Positions 34,116 through 42,166 are shown, numbered from the stretch's first letter. The stretch is DNA of 64,000 nucleotides from Streptomyces sp. NBC_01233 (GCF_035989305.1 NZ_CP108514.1:1240001-1304000); one strand, 5' to 3'. Notes: generated by a model from the sequence alone, not told the origin. Program-made: numbers and translations.

Positions 34116-35105
34116 ATGCCGCAGAACTCCCCCCGTCGCCGCCGTGCCGCCGCCACGGCCGTCGCCGCGGTCGCCGCGGGCGCGCTGGCCGCCTCCGGCG
34201 CGCCCGCCGCCTCGGCCGCCGAGACCGCCGCCGCCCCGCGGCTCAGCGTCCTGTCGTACAACGTGTTCCTGATGAGCAAGAACCTGTACCCGAACTGGGG
34301 CCAGGACCACCGGGCCTCCGAGATCCCCAAGACCTCCTTCTACAAGGGCCACGACGTGGTCGTGCTCCAGGAGGCCTTCGACAACGCCGCCTCGGACGCG
34401 CTGAAGGCGAACTCCGCCGCCCAGTACCCGTACCAGACCCCGGTCGTCGGCCGCAGCAAGAGCGGCTGGGACGCCACGGGCGGCGCGTACTCCACCACCA
34501 CCCCGGAGGACGGCGGGGTCACGATCCTCAGCAAGTGGCCGATCGTCCGCAAGGAGCAGGTCGTCTACAAGGACGCCTGCGGCGCCGACTGGTGGTCCAA
34601 CAAGGGCTTCGCCTACGTCGTCCTGAACGTGAACGGCACCAAGGTGCACGTGGTCGGCACCCACGCCCAGTCCACCGACCCGGGCTGCGGCGCGGGCGAG
34701 GCGGCGGACATGCGCGCCCGCCAGTTCCGTGCGATCGACGCCTTCCTGGACGGGAAGAACATCCCGGCGAACGAGCAGGTCATCGTGGCGGGCGACCTCA
34801 ACGTCGACTCGCGCACCCCCGAGTACGCCAGCCTGCTCGCGAACGCCGACCTGGCGGACACCGACAGCCGCACGGGGCACCCGTACTCCTTCGACACCGC
34901 GCTGAACTCGATAGCGAACTACCGCTACCCGACCGACCCGCGCGAGGACCTGGACTACGTCCTCTACCGCAAGGGCAACGCCCGCCCGGCGGGCTGGGAG
35001 AACAACGTGGTCCTGGAGCAGTCGGCGCCCTGGACGGTCTCCAGCTGGGGCACCTCCTACACCTACACCAACCTCTCCGACCACTACCCGCTGATCGGAC
35101 GCTAG
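34116..35105 (+). CDS. Secreted sphingomyelinase-type phosphodiesterase
   Basis: 329-aa exported enzyme of the endonuclease/exonuclease/phosphatase fold that hydrolyses phosphodiester head groups, sphingomyelinase C-like. Signal peptide: PRRRR basic start, Ala-rich core, cleavage near ASAAE. Catalytic-type motifs: SYNVFLM, VVVLQEAFDN with the metal Glu, GTHAQSTDPGC, GDLNVDSR and the terminal SDHYP. ATG 34116 has GGAG at good spacing; two nearby upstream ATGs (34101, 34104) also have AGGA. In a soil bacterium it most likely serves phosphate or lipid scavenging. Confidence 0.9.
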   Translation: MPQNSPRRRRAAATAVAAVAAGALAASGAPAASAAETAAAPRLSVLSYNVFLMSKNLYPNWGQDHRASEIPKTSFYKGHDVVVLQEAFDNAASDALKANSAAQYPYQTPVVGRSKSGWDATGGAYSTTTPEDGGVTILSKWPIVRKEQVVYKDACGADWWSNKGFAYVVLNVNGTKVHVVGTHAQSTDPGCGAGEAADMRARQFRAIDAFLDGKNIPANEQVIVAGDLNVDSRTPEYASLLANADLADTDSRTGHPYSFDTALNSIANYRYPTDPREDLDYVLYRKGNARPAGWENNVVLEQSAPWTVSSWGTSYTYTNLSDHYPLIGR

Positions 35106-35284
35106 GCCCTGTCGTACTGGCCCCGTAGCTGATCGGGTCCTATGTGGCTGGTCGTGGGCTCCTCAGCAGGCACAACGTCCGCCGGAGCCCACACCGGCAC
35201 CACCCGCACCGTCTTCTGCGCACCCTGCCCCTCGATGCGGGCCAGGTTGACGGCGACGCCGTGCCGGTTGCATCCAAAGGCCGC
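35102..35284 (-). pseudogene. Coding-like sequence continuing in frame after the flavoprotein stop
   Basis: Directly after the flavoprotein TAG the same frame stays open for about 60 codons with GC-rich third positions, reading HGVAVNLARIEGQGAQKTVR and onward to a stop that is antisense to the sphingomyelinase stop. There is no ATG or GTG before the coding-like part. It looks like a gene 3' fragment cut at the island boundary; readthrough of the TAG is the other option. No family recognised. Confidence 0.35.
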
Positions 35285-35818
35285 CTACCGGCCGAGCTCG
35301 TCGATCGCGTCCAACGCCAAGCCCCACGGGTACGGCCGCTTCTCCCCGGGGGCGTTCGGCTCGAACCCGGCCGGCCCGTACAGCACCTCCACGCCCATCT
35401 CCCGCAGCTCCTCCAAGGACCGGTCCAGGGCTCGGTGTCGGGCGTAGGCCGAGTTCACGCACGGCATTACGGCCATGGGGATCTCCTTACCAATGCCCTC
35501 GGCCACGACACCGACGACGAATCGGTCCGTGAGGCCGAGCGCCCACGCGTTCACCGTGTTGAAGGTGGCTGGGGCGACGAGGATCGCGTCCGCCTTCGGC
35601 CACACGTCGGGGTCTCCGGGCCTTTTATAGCTACTCCGGACCGGGTGCCCGGTGAGCGCGGCCAGCCCCGGCAGGCTGTCCTTCAGCCAGTCGGCAGCCG
35701 TCGGTGTCAGGCCGAGGCATACGTCCCAGCCGCGGCGCTGAGCTTCCTCCACCACCCCGGCGATCTCGAAGACGGGTGGGGCGGCCGAGCAGAGCAGGTA
35801 CAGAGTCCTCGTCGTCAT
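35285..35818 (-). CDS. Flavoprotein (HFCD-like)
   Basis: 177-aa protein of the flavoprotein/HFCD fold, related in pattern to phosphopantothenoylcysteine and peptide-Cys decarboxylases. It starts MTTRTLYLLCSAAPPV; ILVAPATFNTVNAWALG is the flavin-contact signature with the PA-T-N pattern, and IPMAVMPCVN provides the substrate-clamp-like region. The usual catalytic His of decarboxylases is not obvious near the N-terminus, so the reaction is uncertain. Divergent from the XRE regulator, a pairing common in streptomycete accessory loci. Confidence 0.8.
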   Translation of the reverse strand: MTTRTLYLLCSAAPPVFEIAGVVEEAQRRGWDVCLGLTPTAADWLKDSLPGLAALTGHPVRSSYKRPGDPDVWPKADAILVAPATFNTVNAWALGLTDRFVVGVVAEGIGKEIPMAVMPCVNSAYARHRALDRSLEELREMGVEVLYGPAGFEPNAPGEKRPYPWGLALDAIDELGR

Positions 35819-35837
35819 GGCGCCCGAGCCTATGCAA

Positions 35838-35868
35838 TCGCCCCCGATCCGTGTGGGATCGGGGGCGA
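35838..35868. promoter_or_regulatory. 13-bp perfect inverted repeat in the flavoprotein/XRE divergent spacer
   Basis: The arms tcgcccccgatcc and ggatcgggggcga are perfectly complementary over 13 bp around a 5-nt loop (gtgtg). It lies 20 nt upstream of the flavoprotein start and about 65 nt upstream of the regulator start, inside the only regulatory space of both genes, so it may be the operator of the XRE protein or an RNA hairpin in the flavoprotein leader. Confidence 0.55.
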
Positions 35869-35933
35869 AGGCAGACCTGGCGCACGGTGCGCGGGTACGG
35901 TCCATGACGACGAGTCTTGGACGGAGAGCCCGT

Positions 35934-37109
35934 ATGCCCGCACCTGACGATGACCACACCGGATCCCGGATTCGGGAGCAGCGGCGCCTTGCCCGCCTGA
36001 CGCAGCGCGAGTTGGCCGACCGCATCCCGTACAGCCTCAGCCTCCTGAGCCAGGTCGAGTGCGGGGCGCGCGCCGCCACCCAGGGTTTTGTGGCGGCCGT
36101 GGCGCATGCGCTGCGAGTGGACTCGTCCAAGCTGACAGGACCCCCCGCTGTGACCGCACTTCCTGCCGATCGGCTGCTCGCGTTGGTCGCCCCGATCCGG
36201 GAGGCACTCGACCGGTACGACCTCGGACCGAACCCCGGCCTTGCCGATGTCCGGCCGGTGCCGGAGCTGATTGCCGAGGCAGACACCCTGTGTCAGCAGG
36301 TGCGGGCCACGCATCTCCGCGCAGCAGGGAAGGCACTGCCGCGCCTGATTCTGGAGCTGACGCACACCGTCTGCACGACGCCGACAACACCGGCGTGGCA
36401 GGCCCTCGCATCGGCGTACCGGACCGCGCACGACGTGGCCTTGAAGCTCGATCACCCGGACCTGGCGCGCGTCGCCCTGGACCGGATGGGCTGGGCCGCC
36501 GGCCGGGCGTCGGACCCGTGCCTGGAGGCCGTGCAGCGGTACAAGAGGGCGACGCTGTGGCGGTGTGCCACGTCCGCACCGCTGATCACGTCGGGGCAGG
36601 CCCTGCTCGCCGGGGCGACGAGCCGCGAGGCCCTTGCCGTGACCGGGCAACTTCACCTCGGGCTGGCCACGGTGGCCGCGAAGGACGAGGACCGGGCCGC
36701 CGTGGAAACGCATCTTGCCGCCGCCCGGGAGTTCGCGGATCGCGTCGGTGGAGAAGCGGGCGACGTGCACTGGCTGAGTTTCGGGCGGGCCAACGTCCGG
36801 CTGCACGAACTCGGTACGTCGATCGCGCTGGGCGACTTCGACGATGCCCTCGGCCGGGCCCGCGGGCTGAAGCTGCCGGCGTCGACGCTGACGTCGCGGC
36901 GGGCCCGGTATCTCGTGGACCGGGCGCTGGTGGAGATGGAGGCGGGCTCGGCGAAGACATCGCTGGCGTATCTGGCGGAGGCCAGGAAGGTGGCTCCGGA
37001 GCAGACGCGGCATCTGCCGAGCACCCGGACCACGATTCGGGGTCTGGTGCACATGTCGCGACGGGCCCCCGAAGGGCTGGGCGGGATGGCTCGCTGGATC
37101 GGGGTGTAG
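35934..37109 (+). CDS. XRE-family regulator with long helical C-terminal domain
   Basis: 391 aa. Residues ~10-70 form a Cro/C1 helix-turn-helix (SRIREQRRLARLTQRELADR then SLLSQVECGARAAT). The remaining ~310 residues are helical and repeat-like, resembling tetratricopeptide sensor domains of streptomycete regulators. ATG 35934 is favoured by GGAG 8 nt upstream; ATG 35904 would add ten residues. Likely controls itself, the divergent flavoprotein gene and perhaps the small ORFs beyond the IS element. Confidence 0.85.
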   Translation: MPAPDDDHTGSRIREQRRLARLTQRELADRIPYSLSLLSQVECGARAATQGFVAAVAHALRVDSSKLTGPPAVTALPADRLLALVAPIREALDRYDLGPNPGLADVRPVPELIAEADTLCQQVRATHLRAAGKALPRLILELTHTVCTTPTTPAWQALASAYRTAHDVALKLDHPDLARVALDRMGWAAGRASDPCLEAVQRYKRATLWRCATSAPLITSGQALLAGATSREALAVTGQLHLGLATVAAKDEDRAAVETHLAAAREFADRVGGEAGDVHWLSFGRANVRLHELGTSIALGDFDDALGRARGLKLPASTLTSRRARYLVDRALVEMEAGSAKTSLAYLAEARKVAPEQTRHLPSTRTTIRGLVHMSRRAPEGLGGMARWIGV

Positions 37110-37110
37110 C

Positions 37111-37128
37111 ACTCACAGATCTGTGAGT
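37111..37128. promoter_or_regulatory. 18-bp perfect palindrome just after the regulator gene
   Basis: actcacagatctgtgagt reads the same on both strands and starts 2 nt after the regulator stop. It has no loop, so it is more like a protein-binding site than a terminator. The gene it would control may have been displaced by the IS insertion about 40 nt further on. Confidence 0.5.
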
Positions 37129-37166
37129 AATCCTCCTCTGCCGCGGCGTCAGGCTGGTGTCACCAC

Positions 37167-38468
37167 CTCCTAATGAGGTTGTCAAGCGGCAGCAGGAGCG
37201 GAGAGTCCATGCTCGTAGCACCGTCCGTCACGGATCAAGGCCCAGAGGACGTTGACCCGTCGCCTCGCCAACGCGAGGACGGCCTGGGTGTGCCGTTTGC
37301 CTTCGCCGCGCTTGCGTTCGTAGAAGCGCCGCGACGCGTCGCAGTTGCGGATGCTGATGAGCGCGGAGGTGTAGAAGACGCGTTGCAGGCCGCGGTGGTA
37401 ACGCCGGGGCCGGTGCAGGTTGCCGCTGACGTTGCCGGAATCGCGTGGGACCGGAGCGACCCCGGCCAGGCTGGCCAGACGGCCGGAGTCTGCGTAGCGG
37501 CTCATGTCGCCGCCCGTGGCGGCCAGGAACTCGGCACCCAGCAAGGGGCCGATGCCGGGCATGCTCTCGATCACTTCGGCCAGGTCGTGTTCGCGAAACC
37601 GGGCCGCAATGAGCTTGTCGATCTCGGCGATCTGCTCATTGAGGCTCATCACCTCCTTCGCCAGGGTGTGGATCACCTGCGAGGCGATCTTCTCCCCGGG
37701 GACGGCGGTGGCCTGGCGCTCGGCAGCCTCCAGAGCGGCTGCGGCAAGGGTTTCGGGGCTGCGGACCTTGCGATTGCGCAGCCAGGTCTCCAGCCGTTTG
37801 CGGCCGACGCGCCGCAGGGCAGCCGGGGTCTGGTAGCCGGTCAGCAGGATCAGCGGGCCGACGTTGCCCAGATCAAGGACGCGTTCCAATGCCGGGAAGA
37901 TGGTGTTGAGTTGACCACGCAGACGGTTGATCCGGCGGGTGCGGTCGGCGTTCAGGTCGGCTCGCCGGTTGGTGAGTATCTTCAGCTCGATGGTGAGTTC
38001 GTCTTCCGACCGCAGGACAGCCAGGTCCCTGCGCATTCGGGCCTGGTCGGCGATAACGGTGGCGTCCTTGGCGTCGGTCTTGCCCATGCCCCGGTAGCCG
38101 GCGGACGCACGGTTGACCGCGAGGCCCGGAATGTAGACGAGCCGCTGGCCGTGGTTGAGCAGCACGCTGATCCGCAAAGCGGCCGTGCTGTCGGCGACAT
38201 CGACGGCCCAGACCACGTCTTCGTCCAGAGCCAGGACGTCCCCGAGGAGAGAGAGAAGCTCCGGCTCGTCGTTCAGCACGCGCCGCGACAGCAGTCGCTC
38301 GCCTTCGGCGTTCAGGACCACGCAATGGTGGTGGCTCTTGCCGATGTCCGTTCCTGCCCAGATCCGGGCCACGGGTTCCTCCGGTCGCTCGATGTGCGCT
38401 TATGGTCCGGACGACCTCGCCAGCGTGGTCCTACTGAGCGATGCCCCGCAGGGCTCGCAGCTCCTAAT
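37167..38468 (-). mobile_element. IS110-family insertion sequence (limits inferred)
   Basis: One intact transposase gene with a short non-coding 3' side (about 15 nt) and at least 96 nt on its 5' side. The limits are set by a direct repeat ctcctaat (37167-37174 and 38461-38468), which matches in ten of eleven bases if extended with the following nag. IS110 elements lack long terminal inverted repeats and carry short core sequences, so this fits, but the true 5' end could lie further into 38469-38634. The 5' non-coding side is where IS110-group bridge RNAs are encoded. Confidence 0.7.
37182..38372 (-). CDS. IS110-family transposase (DEDD), intact
   Basis: 396-aa RNA-guided-type recombinase. 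N-terminal RuvC-like DEDD domain: GTDIGKSHHH (first Asp near residue 8), VDVADSTAA, and KTDAKDA. C-terminal transposase_20 domain: ESMPGIGPLLGAEFLA, then SLAGVAPVPRDSGNVSGN with the conserved Ser, and HRPRRYHRGLQR. Full family length and no frameshift, so it is probably active. Start ATG 38372. Confidence 0.95.
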   Translation of the reverse strand: MARIWAGTDIGKSHHHCVVLNAEGERLLSRRVLNDEPELLSLLGDVLALDEDVVWAVDVADSTAALRISVLLNHGQRLVYIPGLAVNRASAGYRGMGKTDAKDATVIADQARMRRDLAVLRSEDELTIELKILTNRRADLNADRTRRINRLRGQLNTIFPALERVLDLGNVGPLILLTGYQTPAALRRVGRKRLETWLRNRKVRSPETLAAAALEAAERQATAVPGEKIASQVIHTLAKEVMSLNEQIAEIDKLIAARFREHDLAEVIESMPGIGPLLGAEFLAATGGDMSRYADSGRLASLAGVAPVPRDSGNVSGNLHRPRRYHRGLQRVFYTSALISIRNCDASRRFYERKRGEGKRHTQAVLALARRRVNVLWALIRDGRCYEHGLSAPAAA

Positions 38469-38634
38469 CAGCGGCCGAGTCGTCGTGAGACGCCGGGCGG
38501 CCAGGTGGCGGTAACCATCGAGTGCAACCCGCTGAAAGCCATACCCGGCGTCTCTGGATCTCTGGACCTTACGACTGGCCCGTCCAACCCGCACAACAAC
38601 GTAGGACCCGCTGACGACGGTAGGGAGCACCAGC

Positions 38635-38937
38635 ATGGAGGCCACCCGCGGCGACCTGGATACGGTCGCCGAGCTCGTGAAACGGGCTCTCGTCCCGTAC
38701 AACCGCAAGCCGGACGACATCGACATCGAGGTACTCGTCGAACGGCTCCTGGACTTCGGCATCTTGCTCCTCACCGAGGTCGTCGACCTCGACGGAGCAG
38801 CGGCCCCCCTCGCCGACTGGCACGCGCTCACGAGCGCAGGCTCGGGCGACGGGCCGTTGGCGCGGTGGAACTACGCCCGCGGCCTGGCCCGGACGATCCA
38901 CCGGATGCTTGGGCTCCTGCCCGCGGCTGTTCAGTGA
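38635..38937 (+). CDS. 100-aa soluble protein, possibly DUF6415-like
   Basis: Starts MEATRGDLDTVAELVKRALV, with an acidic middle and a C-terminal helix WNYARGLARTIHRMLGLL. The shape resembles small DUF6415-type proteins seen in streptomycete accessory and natural-product loci, but this is only a resemblance. GGGAG lies about 10 nt upstream of the ATG. It follows the IS element by 166 nt and heads a chain of coupled tiny ORFs. The 38469-38634 spacer before it may include the IS 5' end and its promoter. Confidence 0.7.
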   Translation: MEATRGDLDTVAELVKRALVPYNRKPDDIDIEVLVERLLDFGILLLTEVVDLDGAAAPLADWHALTSAGSGDGPLARWNYARGLARTIHRMLGLLPAAVQ

Positions 38938-39125
38938 GCGGGGGCGTCGAGTACTGCGTGTACTGCGACCAGCGCGTTGCCGCAGTGCCCGCGAATCGGG
39001 CGGGCCCCGACTTCTCCGCCTCCGGGGTCCGCCTGCCGATGTACGCGCACCCCGGGTGTGGGCAGGGCCGCGGGTACCGCCCCGGCCCGCACGCCCGGCC
39101 CAAGACCCTGGCGGTCGGCCGGTGA
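38934..39125 (+). CDS. 63-aa Cys-containing small protein
   Basis: GTG 38934 overlaps the previous stop (GTGA). The product begins with GVEYCVYCDQ (a CxxC pair) and has a later HPGC, so it could be a small zinc-ribbon-like protein; the C-terminus is basic and Gly/Pro-rich. No family is recognised. Codon bias and coupling on both sides support it being real. Confidence 0.6.
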   Translation: MSGGVEYCVYCDQRVAAVPANRAGPDFSASGVRLPMYAHPGCGQGRGYRPGPHARPKTLAVGR

Positions 39126-39205
39126 GCGAGCTCGGCCGTCAGGCCCTGTACGCCGCCGTCGTGTTCGGCGCGCTTGCTGTGATCGTCGTCAGCACTGCCC
39201 GCTGA
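39122..39205 (+). CDS. 27-aa single-span membrane peptide
   Basis: GTG 39122 overlaps the stop of the 63-aa gene (GTGA). The predicted peptide starts SELGRQ, has a hydrophobic core ALYAAVVFGALAVIVV and ends STAR, giving one membrane helix with a charged residue on each side. It is below common gene-calling limits. Coupling in a row of three genes argues that it is translated. Confidence 0.5.
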   Translation: MSELGRQALYAAVVFGALAVIVVSTAR

Positions 39206-39251
39206 ACCCCCGCCCGGACCGCGCCTTCCCGCACACGACCTGAGGAGTCCC

Positions 39252-39389
39252 ATGTCCTTCACGCTTTCGGCGCCGACCACCCCTTGGGGCAGCAGCCGCC
39301 TCGCGCCCTACGGCAGCACGGTCGCACACCTATGGGATCGAGGGTTCGGCGGCTCTGCGATGGGAGCACTGGCTTTGCTGACCGAGTAG
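39252..39389 (+). CDS. 45-aa small peptide
   Basis: ATG 39252 follows GAGGAG at ideal spacing, and the frame runs 45 codons to TAG. The peptide begins MSFTLSAPTTPWGSSR and ends GGSAMGALALLTE, mostly Gly/Ala/Ser/Thr with a hydrophobic C-terminal part and no Cys. Such a composition could suit a secreted or modified peptide, but nothing adjacent proves it. Last gene of the island before a strong terminator. Confidence 0.5.
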   Translation: MSFTLSAPTTPWGSSRLAPYGSTVAHLWDRGFGGSAMGALALLTE

Positions 39390-39444
39390 CCCGCCGCCCC
39401 CGGCTGATCGGACGCCCTGCGCCCGCGCCACCGCCTGCCACCAC

Positions 39445-39483
39445 CCCGGTGCGGTGAGCGGAGGTCCCGCCCACCGCACCGGG
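39445..39483. terminator. Long hairpin between convergent genes
   Basis: 12-bp perfect stem (cccggtgcggtg / caccgcaccggg) with an inner gcgg/ccgc stem in the loop. It lies between the small-ORF chain (plus) and the acyl-CoA ligase (minus) and should stop both transcripts. Confidence 0.75.
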
Positions 39484-39498
39484 CGTCCGGGCCGAGCG

Positions 39499-41340
39499 CT
39501 ACGCGGACTCGTACGGCTCCTCGTACAGGCCGTCGATCAGTGCGCCGTACTTGTCGCGGACCACCCGGCGGCGGAGCTTGAGCGAGGGTGTGAGCTCCCC
39601 GGTCTCGGGGCCCCACTCCTCGGTCAGCAGCCGGTAGCGCTTGATCTGCTCGGTCCGGTTGAGCCGGGCGTTGGCCGCCTCCACCGCGCGGGCGATCTCC
39701 TCCCGGACGGCCGGGTGCGCGGCGAGTTCGGACGGGGAGGCGGCCTCGATGCCCCGGGCGGCGGCCCAGACCGGGGCCAGTTCGGGGTCCAGGACCAGCA
39801 GGGCGACGAGGTAGGACCGGCCGTCGCCGTGAACCAGGGCCTGGCCGATCAGGGGGTGCTCCTTGACGGTGTTCTCCACCAGCGCCGGCGAGACGTTCTT
39901 GCCGTTCGAGGTGATGATCAGTTCCTTCTTGCGGTCGGTCAGCCAGAGGAACCCGTCCTCGTCGAGCCGGCCCACGTCCCCGGTGGGGAACCAGCCCTCG
40001 GCGTCGGAGGCGCTCTCCACCGTGCCGTCCGGCCGCAGATAGCCGCCGAAGACGGTCGCACCGCGGGTGAGGATCTCCCCGTCCTCGGCGAGCCTCAGCT
40101 CCAGCCCCTCGATCGGGCGGCCCACCGAGCCGAGCCGGAAGCCGTCCGGGCTGTTGACCGTGCACACACCGGCCGTCTCGGTGAGCCCCCAGGCGTCCAT
40201 GATCGTGACGCCCCAGCCGGCCCAGAACCGGACCACGTCGATCGGCATCGGCGCGGTCGCGCTGGCCGTCCAGACCAGCCGGTCCATGCCGGCCATCCGC
40301 AGCAGCGGATCCAGCACCTGTTCCTTCGCCCCGGCGTACGAGGCTTCGAGCGCGGCCGGCACCTCCTCTCCGCGCTCGCGGTGGCCGGCCCGGGCGCGGG
40401 CCAGGTCGTTCGCGGCCTCGATGGCCCCGCGCTGCGCCTCGGGGAGCTGCGCGAGGACCGCGCGGACCGAGGCGGCGAGCTTCTCCCACACCCGGGGCAC
40501 GCCGAAGAACTGCACCGGGTGCAGTTCGCGGACCGCCCCCGCCACCGCGGTGGGGTCGGCGCACAGCCGCACGTGCGCGGCCCGCAGCAGGGGCAGGTAG
40601 ATGCCGAGGACCCGCTCGGCGATGTGCGCGAAGGGCAGGTAGCAGAGGTGCTCGGCGTGCTCGGGCAGGTCGACGTGCCGGTCGAGGCGGATCGCCTGGA
40701 GCATGAGGTTGCGGTGGGTCAGCCGCACGCCCTTGGGGTCGCCGGTGGTGCCGGAGGTGTAGACGACGGTCAGCGGGTCCTCGGGGCGCGTCTCCTGCCA
40801 GGCCTTCTCGAAGGCGTCGGCGCGGTGGATCCGGGCCCCGCTCGCGTGCAGGGAGCCGTACGTGGAGTGCCCGCCCGCGTCGGCGGCCTCGGCCACGACG
40901 AGGCGTTCCAGGGGCACGGTCGGGTCGCCCAGCAGCGGCTCCCACCGCAGGAGTTCGCGGGCGCCCTCGACGACGGCGACCCTGGCCCGGCTGTGGCGGG
41001 CGATGTGGGCGATCTGCTCGGGCGCGGAGGTCCCGTACACGGTGACGGGCACGGCGCCGAGGTGGACGAGGGCGAGGTCGCTGAGCCAGTGCTCGGGACG
41101 GTTGCCCATCATCATCAGGACGTGCTCGCCGCGCTCGACGCCGAGGGCCGCGTAGCCGGAGGCGAGGACGGCCACCTTGCGGCGGACCTCGCTCCAGGTG
41201 AGGGTCGCCCAAGCGGCGGAGCCGGGGCCGGCGCGCCACGAGAGGGCGGGGAGTTCCCCGTACTCGGCGGCGTTGCGGGCCAGCAGGGCGGGGAGGGTGA
41301 TCTCTTCGGGTCGTCCGGGCAGTCGCAGGTTCGTGGTCAT
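39499..41340 (-). CDS. Long-chain fatty acid-CoA ligase (FadD15-like)
   Basis: 613-aa adenylate-forming enzyme that activates fatty acids to acyl-CoA. The P-loop TSGTTGDPKGV lies near residue 197, the adenine-binding MDAWGLTETAG near 363, and WFPTGDVGRLDEDGFLWLTD plus KKELIITSNGKNVSP mark the hinge and C-terminal domain. Start ATG 41340. The divergent MerR gene starts 86 nt away and is a natural candidate regulator; the downstream beta-oxidation operon could use its product. Confidence 0.92.
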   Translation of the reverse strand: MTTNLRLPGRPEEITLPALLARNAAEYGELPALSWRAGPGSAAWATLTWSEVRRKVAVLASGYAALGVERGEHVLMMMGNRPEHWLSDLALVHLGAVPVTVYGTSAPEQIAHIARHSRARVAVVEGARELLRWEPLLGDPTVPLERLVVAEAADAGGHSTYGSLHASGARIHRADAFEKAWQETRPEDPLTVVYTSGTTGDPKGVRLTHRNLMLQAIRLDRHVDLPEHAEHLCYLPFAHIAERVLGIYLPLLRAAHVRLCADPTAVAGAVRELHPVQFFGVPRVWEKLAASVRAVLAQLPEAQRGAIEAANDLARARAGHRERGEEVPAALEASYAGAKEQVLDPLLRMAGMDRLVWTASATAPMPIDVVRFWAGWGVTIMDAWGLTETAGVCTVNSPDGFRLGSVGRPIEGLELRLAEDGEILTRGATVFGGYLRPDGTVESASDAEGWFPTGDVGRLDEDGFLWLTDRKKELIITSNGKNVSPALVENTVKEHPLIGQALVHGDGRSYLVALLVLDPELAPVWAAARGIEAASPSELAAHPAVREEIARAVEAANARLNRTEQIKRYRLLTEEWGPETGELTPSLKLRRRVVRDKYGALIDGLYEEPYESA

Positions 41341-41425
41341 GGGCAGCTCCTGGCCGTTTCACATCGTTGGTGCGACAGCAATACTGTTGAACCCAAGCTG
41401 TGGAGCAGAGAGCGAGGCGCAGACG

Positions 41426-42166
41426 ATGGCCGACCAGGCAACCGAGCCGATGCTCACCGTCGACGAGCTGGCGGCCAGGGCGGGCGTCACCGTGCGCACC
41501 GTACGGTTCTACAGCACCCGCGGGCTTTTGCCCCCTCCCGTGATCGGTCCTCGTCGGGTGGGCCACTACGGGCCGGAGCACCTGTCCCGGCTGGCCCTGA
41601 TCGAGGAGCTCCAGCACCAGGGCATGACCCTGTCCGCCATCGAGCGCTATCTGGACGCGCTGCCCGACGACCTGAGCGCGCACGACCTGGCGATCCACCG
41701 GGCGATGGTGGCCAGTTGGGCCCCGGACGCGGCCCAGGAGGTCTCGCGCGAGGAGCTGGAGAAGCGGGCCGGACGGAGCCTGTCGGACGCCGACGTCCGG
41801 CGGCTGACGGCGATGAACGTGCTCGCCGCATCGGGCGACGGGTTCCGGGTGGACGTGGGGCTGCTGCGGCTGGGGGTCGCGCTGCTCGACGTGCCGATCG
41901 CGCACGAGACGATCCTGGCGGCGCGCAGGGTGCTGATGGAGCACACCAGGTCGGCCGCGCACGAGCTGACGGCGCTGTTCCGGGACGAGGTGTGGGGTCC
42001 GTTCACGCAGGGCGAGAGCGATCCCGAGCGGGTGGAGTCGATGAAGGCGCTCTCGGCGCACATGCAGCCGATGGTGGTCCAGGCGCTGGTGACGGCCTTC
42101 CAGCGGTCCCTGCGCGAGGAATTGCGGGCCGCGTTCGTGTCCGGCGGGGAACCCGGCGGGCCGTAG
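41426..42166 (+). CDS. MerR-family transcriptional regulator
   Basis: 246 aa. Residues ~9-78 are the MerR winged helix (LTVDELAARAGVTVRTVRFY, then HLSRLALIEELQHQGMTLSA). The C-terminal ~165 residues form a helical sensor without the Cys pattern of metal-sensing members, so an organic or acyl-CoA signal is likely. Divergent from the acyl-CoA ligase; the 85-nt spacer contains a tgcgacagcaatactgttg segment that may include its operator. Start ATG 41426. Confidence 0.88.
   Translation: MADQATEPMLTVDELAARAGVTVRTVRFYSTRGLLPPPVIGPRRVGHYGPEHLSRLALIEELQHQGMTLSAIERYLDALPDDLSAHDLAIHRAMVASWAPDAAQEVSREELEKRAGRSLSDADVRRLTAMNVLAASGDGFRVDVGLLRLGVALLDVPIAHETILAARRVLMEHTRSAAHELTALFRDEVWGPFTQGESDPERVESMKALSAHMQPMVVQALVTAFQRSLREELRAAFVSGGEPGGP

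Noticed and set aside
34116-35105. Sphingomyelinase as a virulence factor
   Set aside because: Secreted phosphodiesterases are common in soil streptomycetes; nothing nearby suggests pathogenicity.
35102-39440. tRNA or integrase marking a classical integrative element
   Set aside because: No tRNA-like fold, attachment repeat or integrase was found; only an IS110 transposase is present.
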